19,242 nt of DNA from CAWDMN01 sp963803155 (GTDB taxonomy: Bacteria > Acidobacteriota > Terriglobia > Versatilivoradales > Versatilivoraceae), in NCBI GenBank assembly GCA_963803155.1, contig CAWDMN010000080.1, positions 1 through 19,242 of the forward strand, given 5' to 3'. The notes under the pieces are model-generated. The model worked only from the letters and a program-made list of their open reading frames with translations, was not told the origin of the DNA and ran no database searches. Position 1 is the first letter of the stretch. Each line of letters starts with the position of its first letter. Position numbers and translations under genes: made by a program. Below, piece after piece: positions 9,268-16,085 of this stretch.

Positions 9268-9284
9268 AGGAGGAGGCTCCTCCT
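9268..9284. promoter_or_regulatory. GGAGGAG/CTCCTCC dyad in the mdtA leader
   Basis: The 17-base AGGAGGAGGCTCCTCCT reads as a perfect dyad around one central base. It lies in the 180-base gap between marR and mdtA, 65 bases before the mdtA start, so it would be in the transcript. It could be a protein-binding site or a short structure carrying purine-rich ribosome-binding-like sequence. There is no repeat of the upstream MarR palindrome here. A shorter dyad GCAATAATTGC is at 9340-9350. Function is a guess. Confidence 0.35.
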
Positions 9285-9383
9285 TCACGCTATAAAGACG
9301 TGAGAAAGAGAAGTTGGGTTATAAAAAAAACATGTCAGGGCAATAATTGCAAAAGCAAACAACCTCATCATCTTGCTGAATGT

Positions 9384-9830
9384 TTACTTGGGTCTCTCCC
9401 CATTGGGACCGCACCTCAACAATTCTTTCAACACCTGCAATCCATTGATCAATTCCACTGCGGTCTCTTCTGGAATGTTGGCCACCACTAGGGCCAAATG
9501 CTTTCGGATGGAGGCGCGTATTTTCAGCCAGTTCGATCTGGCCGATGGGGTTAAATGGAGCCTCAGCAGACGCTGGTCATCGGGGTCTGGACGTTTCTCC
9601 ACCAACTGGCGGCGGCTCAAAGTCTCGATAGTTTTGGAAACATGCGACTTGGCCATGCCAAGCTGCCGCGCCAGCTCGCTGGTGGTGATGCCGGGATGCT
9701 CGTGAATGGACCTGACGACGATCATGAGAGTGAAGGGGACTCCATGCTCGTGCACGACTTTTCGCATCCGTTCGGACAGGCCCCGATGCACCTCGCGCAG
9801 CAGATCGACCAACATAATGTGTCGTGGCAT
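9384..9830 (-). CDS. MarR-family transcriptional regulator
   Basis: A 148-residue dimeric winged-helix regulator. The DNA-recognition unit spans about residues 48-95: ITTSELARQLGMAKSHVSKTIETLSRRQLVEK, followed by the wing motif DPDDQRLLRLHLT, typical of MarR proteins. Flanking N- and C-terminal helices would form the dimer and ligand pocket. The ATG at 9828-9830 is preceded by a purine-rich AGGAAGAGG. The gene sits directly upstream of, and co-oriented with, the mdtA-mdtB-mdtC' genes, a common arrangement in which ligand binding relieves repression of the pump. A perfect palindrome 19 bases upstream of the start overlaps the predicted -10 box, so autorepression is likely. The inducer is unknown. 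Confidence 0.92.
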   Translation of the reverse strand: MPRHIMLVDLLREVHRGLSERMRKVVHEHGVPFTLMIVVRSIHEHPGITTSELARQLGMAKSHVSKTIETLSRRQLVEKRPDPDDQRLLRLHLTPSARSNWLKIRASIRKHLALVVANIPEETAVELINGLQVLKELLRCGPNGERPK

Positions 9831-9849
9831 CGCCTCTTCCTTTGTTCTC

Positions 9850-9865
9850 TATAGAACGTTCTATA
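9850..9865. promoter_or_regulatory. Probable MarR operator, perfect 16-bp palindrome
   Basis: TATAGAACGTTCTATA is a perfect inverted repeat located 19 bases upstream of the marR start codon. Length and AT-rich symmetric shape fit MarR-dimer operators. It overlaps the predicted -10 hexamer on the minus strand, so occupancy would block polymerase. A related half-site, ATATCGAACG, continues at 9863-9872. Confidence 0.65.
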
Positions 9866-9889
9866 TCGAACGCAATATACGGTGGGCAA
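9860..9889 (-). promoter_or_regulatory. Predicted sigma-70-type promoter of marR and the efflux operon
   Basis: On the minus strand, TTGCCC (9884-9889) and TATAGA (9860-9865) are separated by 18 bases, a fair match to -35 and -10 boxes. The -10 box lies inside the 16-bp palindrome. A second overlapping pair, TTGCGT with TATAGA further downstream (16-base spacer), is also possible. Confidence 0.45.
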
Positions 9890-9913
9890 AGCCGTGTGTC
9901 AAGTGGGACATCA

Positions 9914-9985
9914 TTTCAGCGGTAACCGTTCAGGGGGGGGGACTGAACCCTTCGGGTTCCCCTCTGAACGATTACTTTCAGCGGC
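9914..9985. repeat. Hairpin element with poly-G tract, flanked by 9-base direct repeats
   Basis: An outer stem pairs CGTTCAG (9927-9933) with CTGAACG (9964-9970). It extends outward with one mismatch to GTAA (9922-9925) and TTAC (9972-9975). An inner stem pairs GAACCC (9945-9950) with GGGTTC (9954-9959) around the loop TTC. A run of nine G (9933-9941) forms part of the left arm and can pair with CCC at 9960-9962. TTTCAGCGG occurs at 9914-9922 and again at 9977-9985. It lies between the divergent-side end of the marR promoter region and the 3' end of the permease gene. It could be a small palindromic dispersed repeat or a structured terminator; there is no T-run, which argues against a classical terminator. 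Confidence 0.5.
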
Positions 9986-10473
9986 AGTTCCGCAGCACGG
10001 TGAAATTACCGTCACAAGGGACAACAACGGGAGGATTATGCTCGACAAGAGGACCAGGGCAAATTCTGAAGGGAAAAGATGGGAAGATTACGATAATCCA
10101 GGGTGAACCGCACTTGAGGTCAATGGGGTTTTCATATCGTTGAAAAACAGGTCAAGGGTTCGTGTTTCTGGGAATGTGGACTTCTGGATCCTGACCGCTG
10201 GCCCCTAACCACTGCGAGGCTGCACCTCAGACCAGGCAAAGGACATGCGTCTTAAGTCTGGGGTGTAGCCTAGCTTTGAGAGTGAACTTTTTATGGAAGC
10301 AGTTGTCCATCGTCGATCGGCAGTAGTCCCCAAAGGGCTGGAGTCGCCGCCAGAAGCCATCCCGAAAAGATGCCTGCCTGGCGAGATCGCCTGATTCGTT
10401 TCTGAGACGACTGAGTCTTTATAGTGCGGCCCCAGTGTGTCCGCGGTGAGCGCCATTCTGAAGAGCGGAATCA
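9986..10473. other. Gap with no supported gene
   Basis: This 488-base stretch lies downstream of the minus-strand permease stop and upstream of the efflux operon promoter. Possible short frames have no recognisable similarity and no consistent start signals. One 22-codon frame at about 10037 has GGAGG close before its ATG, but it is too short to support. A small dyad, GGCGA-GA-TCGCC, is at 10380-10391. No terminator with a T-run was seen for the permease gene. Confidence 0.4.
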
Positions 10474-12912
10474 CTACTCGTAGTGCAGCGCCACCAGCGG
10501 ATCTACCCGTGCGGCTCGGCGGGCAGGGACCCAGCACGCAACCAAGGCTACCAATAGGAGCACTCCGGCAATCAACAGGAAGGTGGCTGGATCGGAGGGC
10601 GTTACGCCATAGAGCTGGCTCGAGAGCAGGCGCATTGTGACCAATCCCATTACCAGTCCGCCCGAGACACCGATCAAAACCATCATCACTCCTTGCCGCA
10701 TAACCATTTTTATAATGTCCCGCGAGCGAGCCCCCAAAGCGCGCCGAATCCCAATCTCTTGGGTTCGTTGGGAGACGATGTTGGATATCACCCCGTAAAT
10801 ACCCGCCATGGCGAGAATCAGGCCCAGGAAAGCGAATATAGCCATGGTAGTCATGGCGTAGCGCGAAAGTGAAGCCTTGTCGGCCAGGTGTTGGTCCATC
10901 GTGCGGACATTTTCCACCGCGACATTAGGATCGAGGGTGTGTACGGCTTCTTTCATCGCTTGAGCCAAGGAGAGAGGATCCTGAACGGTTCGCAACACGG
11001 GCAACAACATGGAGAATCCTGATTGACGATAGGAGGTGTATAGTTCCGGAATGGGCGGCCGCGCGGGCCCCTCCTGCTTCACATCGGCTATGATGCCGGC
11101 TACCTCATACGACGCTCCGCCGTCAAGTCGCAAATGCGCTCCGAGGGGATCCTTATTGTTCCAATATTTATGAGCCAGAGACTGATTGATGATCACCATG
11201 GGCGGGGAAGAGGCATTATCCCGTTCCGTGAAATCTCGGCCCCGCAGCAAGGGAATCCCCATGACGCTAAAGTAACCGGGGCTTACCCTGTGAATCAATT
11301 CGATATCGGGTCTCTGAGAGGGAGGCATGGGCCTTCCCTCGACCACGACCCCCGTAACTTCATTGACACCCGTGGGGGGCAAATCGCTGGTCAAGGCCAT
11401 ACTGGTGACTCCGGGCAGATTTTTCAAATGGTCAGCCAAGCGGGAATAAAAATCGATCGATTTTTTGGAGTCGCTATATTGCGGCAAGGGAAGAGTCGTC
11501 TCCATGGAAATGACATTCTCTGGCTGGAAGCCGGGAGACTGCTGCCACGTCTTGATGAAGCTTTTTACCAATAATGTCGCGGCAATGAGAAGCACCGCGG
11601 ACAAAGCTGTTTCGGCCACCACCAATAGCCGATTCAGACGATGCCGCCGCAAGGAGGTGCAGGCAGTTTGAGAACCCTGTTTCAAGGCATCTATGAGATT
11701 TGTGGAGGTGTGCTTGAGGGCGGGAACAATGCCAATCAGCATTCCGCTCAACAGACTGAGCAGCCCGGTAAAAGCCACAATCCGATAATCCACCCTGATA
11801 TCAGGGAACCGAGGGAACAGGCCGGGGGTGGCCGTCAGGCTGATCTGGTTGACCACCACGGCAACCCAGTAGGCTAACACGATGCCAAGGGCTCCTCCAC
11901 AGCATGACAATGCCAGATTCTCCGTCAACGTCTGGCGGAGCAGCCGCGCTCGACAAGCTCCGAGGGCCGTTCGCACTGCCATTTCCTTTTGCCGGCCCGC
12001 CGTGCGGGCCAGAAGCATATTGGCAACATTGGCACAGGCGATCAGCAATACCGTGCCCACCGTCGTTAACAGAATAATAAACAAGGGGCGGCTGTCCCCG
12101 AAAAGGGCATCCTGCAAGATTTCTGCCCGCACTCCTAAACCTTTATTGCTATTTGGATATTGAGCCTCCAGCCTGCGGGCGATGGTGTCTAGCTCGGTCT
12201 GAGCCTTCGTGAGCGAGACTCCGGGCTTGAGACGGGCAGTAGCCCTTAAGTTTAAGGCGCCCCGGTTTCCCAGGTAGGGGGTAAGATCCAGGGGAGTCCA
12301 CAGTTCAGCGTCATACCAATTCTGGGGATAGAGGTAAAATCGAAAAGAATCCGGCATTACGCCAATCACCGTGTGAGGGGCATTGTTTAAAACAATATTC
12401 TCGCCAACTATATCCGGACGGGCCCCGAATCGGTGTTGCCAAAGCTTGTGGCTGAGTATGACGACGTGGTTTTTGCCGGCAGCGCTCTCCTCCGCTAGAA
12501 AGTTGCGGCCCAGGAAGGGCTGCACTCCAAGCATTTGAAAGTAATCGCCGGAGACGCTGACTCCCAGAAACCGTTCCGCTCCTCCCGGGGAATTCAAGAA
12601 AAAATAACTTCCAGGATCGGAAACCGCCATACTTTCAAAGGTGGTGCTCTCTTTTTTCCAATCCAGAAAATTCAGGTAGGAGACACACATCATTGAAAAT
12701 TGCGGAGAGCTTTCCATGGTGGAGCGGAGGTTCGCCACCCGGCCTGCCTCTTTGTAAGGCAAAGATCTGATCAGCACTGCGTCCATGACACAATAAATGC
12801 CGCTGTTGGCTCCAATACCCAAAGCCAATAGAGCAATCACGAGCCCTGTAAATCCAGGATTCTTTTTGAATTGCCTAAAGGTGTAACGCAAGTCCTGAAC
12901 CAATGTGGTCAT
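10474..12912 (-). CDS. ABC transporter permease, ADOP/MacB-like with two FtsX domains
   Basis: The 812-residue product starts MTTLVQDLRYTFRQFKKNPGFT and ends VDPLVALHYE, both hallmarks of the acidobacterial duplicated orphan permease group. A TTG six codons upstream keeps the frame open, but the ATG at 12910-12912 with GGAGG four bases before it is the better start. Residues about 19-42 are the first membrane helix. A MacB-like periplasmic domain follows, then FtsX domain 1 near 265-360 (LLIACANVANMLLARTAGRQKEMAVRTALGA), a second periplasmic domain, and FtsX domain 2 in the last 125 residues (QRTQEIGIRRALGARSRDI). No ABC ATPase gene is adjacent, which is normal for this group and leaves the energy source open. 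Transported substrate is unknown. It is oriented like the efflux operon but separated from it by 640 bases, so is probably transcribed on its own. Confidence 0.9.
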   Translation of the reverse strand: MTTLVQDLRYTFRQFKKNPGFTGLVIALLALGIGANSGIYCVMDAVLIRSLPYKEAGRVANLRSTMESSPQFSMMCVSYLNFLDWKKESTTFESMAVSDPGSYFFLNSPGGAERFLGVSVSGDYFQMLGVQPFLGRNFLAEESAAGKNHVVILSHKLWQHRFGARPDIVGENIVLNNAPHTVIGVMPDSFRFYLYPQNWYDAELWTPLDLTPYLGNRGALNLRATARLKPGVSLTKAQTELDTIARRLEAQYPNSNKGLGVRAEILQDALFGDSRPLFIILLTTVGTVLLIACANVANMLLARTAGRQKEMAVRTALGACRARLLRQTLTENLALSCCGGALGIVLAYWVAVVVNQISLTATPGLFPRFPDIRVDYRIVAFTGLLSLLSGMLIGIVPALKHTSTNLIDALKQGSQTACTSLRRHRLNRLLVVAETALSAVLLIAATLLVKSFIKTWQQSPGFQPENVISMETTLPLPQYSDSKKSIDFYSRLADHLKNLPGVTSMALTSDLPPTGVNEVTGVVVEGRPMPPSQRPDIELIHRVSPGYFSVMGIPLLRGRDFTERDNASSPPMVIINQSLAHKYWNNKDPLGAHLRLDGGASYEVAGIIADVKQEGPARPPIPELYTSYRQSGFSMLLPVLRTVQDPLSLAQAMKEAVHTLDPNVAVENVRTMDQHLADKASLSRYAMTTMAIFAFLGLILAMAGIYGVISNIVSQRTQEIGIRRALGARSRDIIKMVMRQGVMMVLIGVSGGLVMGLVTMRLLSSQLYGVTPSDPATFLLIAGVLLLVALVACWVPARRAARVDPLVALHYE

Positions 12913-13276
12913 TCTGCCTCCAGGAAGCAAAAGCTGTGATCAATGGAAGATCAGCAAGAGTTTCGAATAAGAGATGCTTCAGGCCAAGGCCGCATCGATA
13001 TCCCAATTGAATCAAACTCACTCGAATTGCAGCCACCAATTCATCTGCCTCTACGTAGCTGCGATTACTGCTTGCTTATGCAACTTGCCTGCCAAGTGAG
13101 CCCCTCTGCCTAAAACATTGATTTTTTTTGTCCAAGAGAGGAGACAAGTGAATGAAGCAGGGGAAGAGAAATGTCCACGTGTCCGCATGCGGGACATGGC
13201 CATTCCAATATCGGACACCCGGAGTCGAAAAACAGCGGGACTCCTCAGAAAATCGCTGTAAGTTGTTGATATAACA

Positions 13277-13332
13277 CGAGGGTGCCACGGGCAAAAAACA
13301 GCATGGTTTACCAGAGTATTTGCCCGTGCTCG
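13277..13332. repeat. Long imperfect inverted repeat
   Basis: CACGGGCAAA (13286-13295) is exactly complementary to TTTGCCCGTG (13319-13328). CGAG (13277-13280) pairs with CTCG (13329-13332) across a five-base bulge. The loop is 23 bases. It ends only 9 bases before the first 43-bp direct repeat, so it may belong to the same element. There is no T-tract at the 3' side. Confidence 0.55.
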
Positions 13333-13340
13333 AACCAATT

Positions 13341-13383
13341 TTCATTATCTTGTTGTGCCAGCCGCGCTGGCATGGGTGACTCC
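13341..13383. repeat. Direct repeat, copy 1
   Basis: This 43-base unit matches the unit at 13485-13527 at 35 of 43 positions without gaps. Its core AGCCGCGCTGGCATG is identical in both copies. In this copy the core lies in a dyad, GCCAG-CCGCG-CTGGC. The two copies are 144 bases apart and bracket the four-way-junction element. Confidence 0.65.
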
Positions 13384-13397
13384 CTAGAAAATAGCGT

Positions 13398-13476
13398 GGA
13401 TGGAGGCGGGGTGCTCCCCACCCCGTCTGAGTTTGCCAAGTTGGCTCAGACGGCCTGAGGGCAGGCCGCCTCCATC
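13398..13476. repeat. Intergenic element able to fold into a four-way junction
   Basis: GATGGAGGCGG (13399-13409) is exactly complementary to CCGCCTCCATC (13466-13476) and closes a 79-base unit. Inside, three adjoining hairpins fill almost the whole interval. These are GGGGTG/CACCCC (13408-13413 with 13419-13424), CCGTCTGAG/CTCAGACGG (13423-13431 with 13445-13453, perfect 9 bp) and CCTG/CAGG (13454-13457 with 13462-13465). A few bases can be shared between neighbouring stems. The shape resembles a cloverleaf, but no tRNA landmarks are present. It is probably a dispersed palindromic repeat or a structured RNA in the leader of the downstream gene. Confidence 0.6.
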
Positions 13477-13484
13477 ATCCCGTT

Positions 13485-13527
13485 TTCATCGTCTTGGTGT
13501 GACAGCCGCGCTGGCATGTGCAGCTCC
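13485..13527. repeat. Direct repeat, copy 2
   Basis: Partner of the unit at 13341-13383, with 35 of 43 identical positions. Here the dyad is weakened because GCCAG is changed to GACAG. Two copies alone do not make a CRISPR array. They more likely belong to a dispersed repeat family flanking, or forming part of, the junction element between them. Confidence 0.65.
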
Positions 13528-13600
13528 GCATCTGTATTGCTGAATTTCTTGTTGATTCCTCCCGACTAAATACAATTCGAAAATTGTAACTTCTCAGGTT

Positions 13601-13756
13601 GTAGCCAGAAGCCAGAATTCAGTAGTCAGAATGAACCCGCCAGCAACGAGATTTGATGCCCTTGTGGCGTGGCAAAAGGCTCATAAGTTTTTAGCCCAAT
13701 CTTAAAGAGGCCTATTCGTAGGCCATTCTGGATTCCGACTCCTGAATTCTATCTAC
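13601..13756. mobile_element. Remnant of a four-helix-bundle gene unit with terminal inverted repeats
   Basis: The left arm (13601-13633) and the right arm (13724-13756) are imperfect inverted repeats. Both begin with GTAG when read inward and share AGAATTCAG, then AGTC, then AGAATG. Repeats of this GTCAGAATTCAG type commonly border genes of the 23S rRNA intervening-sequence/four-helix-bundle protein family (recalled knowledge). The inside holds the 24-codon gene start at 13631 and a perfect hairpin GGCCTA-TTCG-TAGGCC (13709-13724). It looks like an internally deleted, non-autonomous copy. Confidence 0.6.
13631..13705 (+). pseudogene. Truncated four-helix-bundle protein (23S IVS type)
   Basis: The 24-codon frame reads MNPPATRFDALVAWQKAHKF then LAQS and stop. 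FDALVAWQKAHKF is the typical N-terminal signature of the four-helix-bundle / 23S rRNA intervening-sequence protein family, whose members have roughly 110-130 residues. All later helices are missing. The ATG lies at the inner end of the left inverted repeat, as is usual for these genes. Such a short product is unlikely to fold, so it is called a remnant. Confidence 0.6.
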
Positions 13757-13871
13757 ATGAGTAGTTACCGAAAATTAAGTACGGCGACAAAAACAAACTC
13801 TCGCTGGCACGCTCCAAAAAGAATGACCCCTTTTAAGGCGCCTTCTGAGACAATGTCAAAAGGGAGGACAA

Positions 13872-16085
13872 GTGATAAGGATTTCATTCATGATATGGGG
13901 GAGGAACGATCGGAGTAACCAGCCAATGAAGAATTGGACAAAGGATTTTGGCGGAACTTGTTTGAGTGGGAATGGACAATGGATAAGGGGATCTAAATGG
14001 AATGGTCCTTCAGCCGCCCTATTGTTCTCCGCCTTCCTGTTTTCCGCCATTGCCATCTTCCTTGCTGACAACAAAATTGCCAGTTCCTTTCCTTCTACTA
14101 CCCTCCGCCTGCTCAAAGGGCAAGAGGCCCTCACGGTTCACGTCTTCGATCGCGAGACCGGAAAGCCGCTGCCGGCGCGCGTTGTCATCCGTGACGAAAA
14201 AAGCCAGGTAGTGCAGAGCTACTATCGTCACCTTCCGGGAATATTTACTGACGACAAGGGATTTTTGGAACAGCCGCTGATTCCAGGCCATTACCTGCTC
14301 GAAATTCATCATGGGATCGACTATGTTTCACAAAATCATGCCGTTGATGTTCGAACGGGCGCTGGAGTCGAGGCACGGATTTTTCTTGAACCCTGGATCA
14401 AGCTGAAATCGCTGGGGTGGATCAATGGCGAAGGACATTCGCATGTCGACTCCACTCAACCCCGGAATGATTCGATAACCGAAACGGTTCGAAAAATATG
14501 CCGTGCTCAGGGAGTTGATTTTATCTGCGCCTGCCAGCAATGGGCCGGTTTTAATGACGCCAACTGGCGGGAGGGATTTGCCAAGCAGTCGGATGAGAAC
14601 TTTCTGCTATCGTATGGCGCGGAAATGCCGAAGTACCGCAGCGGACATACCTTCTGGTTCGGTCTCGGTTCGACCCGGGGCTATTTCGATGCTGCCATCG
14701 ATTCAACTTATGAAACTAGATATTATCAGTCCGTCTCGATGCAGGAATGGAATTTCGACACTTTACCATTTCCGTCGATTCCCGATGTCGAGTTGGTTTC
14801 CCGCCTGAAAATTGCGGAAAATGCTGCCGCGATAATTCCGCATCCCACCTCCTGGTGGTGGCAGAAACGGGGGGATATCGAGAAATATGTGACCAACGCG
14901 GCCGGCTACTTGGCTTTCAACCTGCTCGCCGGCGGCCTCTGGGACGGAATGGTGGTTATGGGGTATGATCGGGACCAATACTTCTATCAAAACCTCTGGT
15001 TTCATGTGCTGAATCAAGGGTATCGCCTGACACCGCTGGCGGAGTTGGATGGTGGCCTTACCCCCGAAGACCGTTTCTATTACGGATCCAAGCGTACGTA
15101 CTTTCAAGCCGGTCCTGCATTGCAAATTAATAATGTAGTTCAGGCAATCAAGACCGGGCGGACTTTCGTGACTTCCGGCCCCGTAGTGCTGGCCAGCGTG
15201 GATGGGCGATACTCTTTCGGGGATGAAATTCCAGCCGATGGAAGAAGCCGGACGCTTCGAATCAACGCCTTATCCTCGGGAGAAAAAGATGACAATTTGA
15301 GCTATCTGATCCTTTTCCGCAACGGGCGGATTCATCAGCTCTGGGATTTACGAAAATCCAAGCCGCGGAAATTTGAAGCACAGGTCACCCTTCGCGAAAA
15401 CGAAAATGCTTGGTATGTCCTCAAGGCTTATGGCCGCCAAACCAGTCTTGTTCCCGAACAGCTGGATGTGATGGCCATTTGCGATCGCATCGTGAGGGGC
15501 GACAAGTCCGCGCTGCAATTCATGGACAGCGATGTTTGCCTCACCAGCCCTATTTATTTTCGTCTTCAGGAGAAGAACTTTCCTGCTCCACTACTCTCGC
15601 ACCTTCGGCTGCATCTGGTAGATCCCCACACGGGAAAAGCGGTTCAAAACGTGAAGATTCAAGTCCTGTTGGAAAATAGGCTGATTCAAACAGTGAGGGC
15701 CGAAGGAGGATCCGTGGAGCTGCGGATTCCGGTCCATTCTATTCTCAATTTGCAGGCGCCGGGCTATCCTACCCTGCATAGGACCCTTTATCTTGACTAC
15801 CTCCCCTTTCGTGCGCTCCTCGAGAATCTGGCGAATGGCACCTGGCTGAATTGGTACGGCGGAAAGAAAGGATTGCAGCCGGGACAAATCCCCTGGGAGG
15901 CTTTCCAATTTGAAAAAGCCAAGGCGGTCCTCACTGAAGTGGATTGGACCCTCTCTCTTCAGCTCAATGAACGGGATCCGCTCTGGCAAAGTTTCAACGG
16001 ACTTTTTGAGAAAAAGGGATGGCAATATAATATTCGAGGAAATCAGAAAGCAATGAGAGTCGGAAGGAGGTGGGATGACCACTAA
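13872..16085 (+). CDS. CehA/McbA-like PHP-fold metallohydrolase, membrane-anchored or secreted
   Basis: The 737-residue product resembles CehA/McbA family metallohydrolases (PHP fold). Numbered from the GTG, residues about 46-65 (PSAALLFSAFLFSAIAIFLA) form a membrane helix or signal segment. A carboxypeptidase-regulatory-like beta domain follows (about 86-175). The PHP part shows GEGHSHVD (H189, H191), the segment GAEMPKYRSGH (E251, H259), IIPHP (H324), and the family motif AIKTGRTFVTSGP (425-437). The usual late Asp-x-His metal motif instead reads LDGG at about 392-395, so the metal site may be incomplete. A second beta-sandwich region lies near 575-640. Start choice is open: GTG 13872 has GGAGG four bases upstream, while ATGs at 13890 and 13926 also have purine-rich sequence before them. 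Its stop overlaps the next gene by 11 bases, implying coupled translation. Substrate unknown. Confidence 0.8.
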   Translation: MIRISFMIWGRNDRSNQPMKNWTKDFGGTCLSGNGQWIRGSKWNGPSAALLFSAFLFSAIAIFLADNKIASSFPSTTLRLLKGQEALTVHVFDRETGKPLPARVVIRDEKSQVVQSYYRHLPGIFTDDKGFLEQPLIPGHYLLEIHHGIDYVSQNHAVDVRTGAGVEARIFLEPWIKLKSLGWINGEGHSHVDSTQPRNDSITETVRKICRAQGVDFICACQQWAGFNDANWREGFAKQSDENFLLSYGAEMPKYRSGHTFWFGLGSTRGYFDAAIDSTYETRYYQSVSMQEWNFDTLPFPSIPDVELVSRLKIAENAAAIIPHPTSWWWQKRGDIEKYVTNAAGYLAFNLLAGGLWDGMVVMGYDRDQYFYQNLWFHVLNQGYRLTPLAELDGGLTPEDRFYYGSKRTYFQAGPALQINNVVQAIKTGRTFVTSGPVVLASVDGRYSFGDEIPADGRSRTLRINALSSGEKDDNLSYLILFRNGRIHQLWDLRKSKPRKFEAQVTLRENENAWYVLKAYGRQTSLVPEQLDVMAICDRIVRGDKSALQFMDSDVCLTSPIYFRLQEKNFPAPLLSHLRLHLVDPHTGKAVQNVKIQVLLENRLIQTVRAEGGSVELRIPVHSILNLQAPGYPTLHRTLYLDYLPFRALLENLANGTWLNWYGGKKGLQPGQIPWEAFQFEKAKAVLTEVDWTLSLQLNERDPLWQSFNGLFEKKGWQYNIRGNQKAMRVGRRWDDH

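Larger units (their letters stand above)
12913..13871. other. Repeat-rich intergenic region between divergent genes
   Basis: This 959-base region separates the minus-strand permease from the plus-strand CehA-like gene and should hold promoters for both. From 13171 to 13756 it contains several separate dyads and repeats, listed individually. In the first 250 bases I see no gene and no clear promoter; a T8 tract is at about 13122. A 10-bp palindrome CCGCATGCGG is at 13183-13192, within the arms TGTCC and GGACA. Confidence 0.6.

Noticed and set aside
9882..10106. Short plus-strand gene over the poly-G hairpin
   Set aside because: The frame simply reads through the palindrome, has no ribosome site and no protein-like features.
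12913..12930. TTG start extending the permease by six residues
   Set aside because: The extension covers the GGAGG ribosome site, and family members begin at the MTTLVQDLRY position.
13051..13345. Two short minus-strand frames of about 90 codons upstream of the permease
   Set aside because: They read through dyads, lack ribosome sites and show no recognisable similarity.
13398..13476. tRNA or tmRNA gene suggested by the cloverleaf-like shape
   Set aside because: Arm lengths do not fit, there is no TTCGA-type T-loop, and the acceptor-like stem has 11 bp.
13341..13527. Possible CRISPR array
   Set aside because: Only two degenerate copies, a spacer of about 100 bases that is itself palindromic, and no cas genes.
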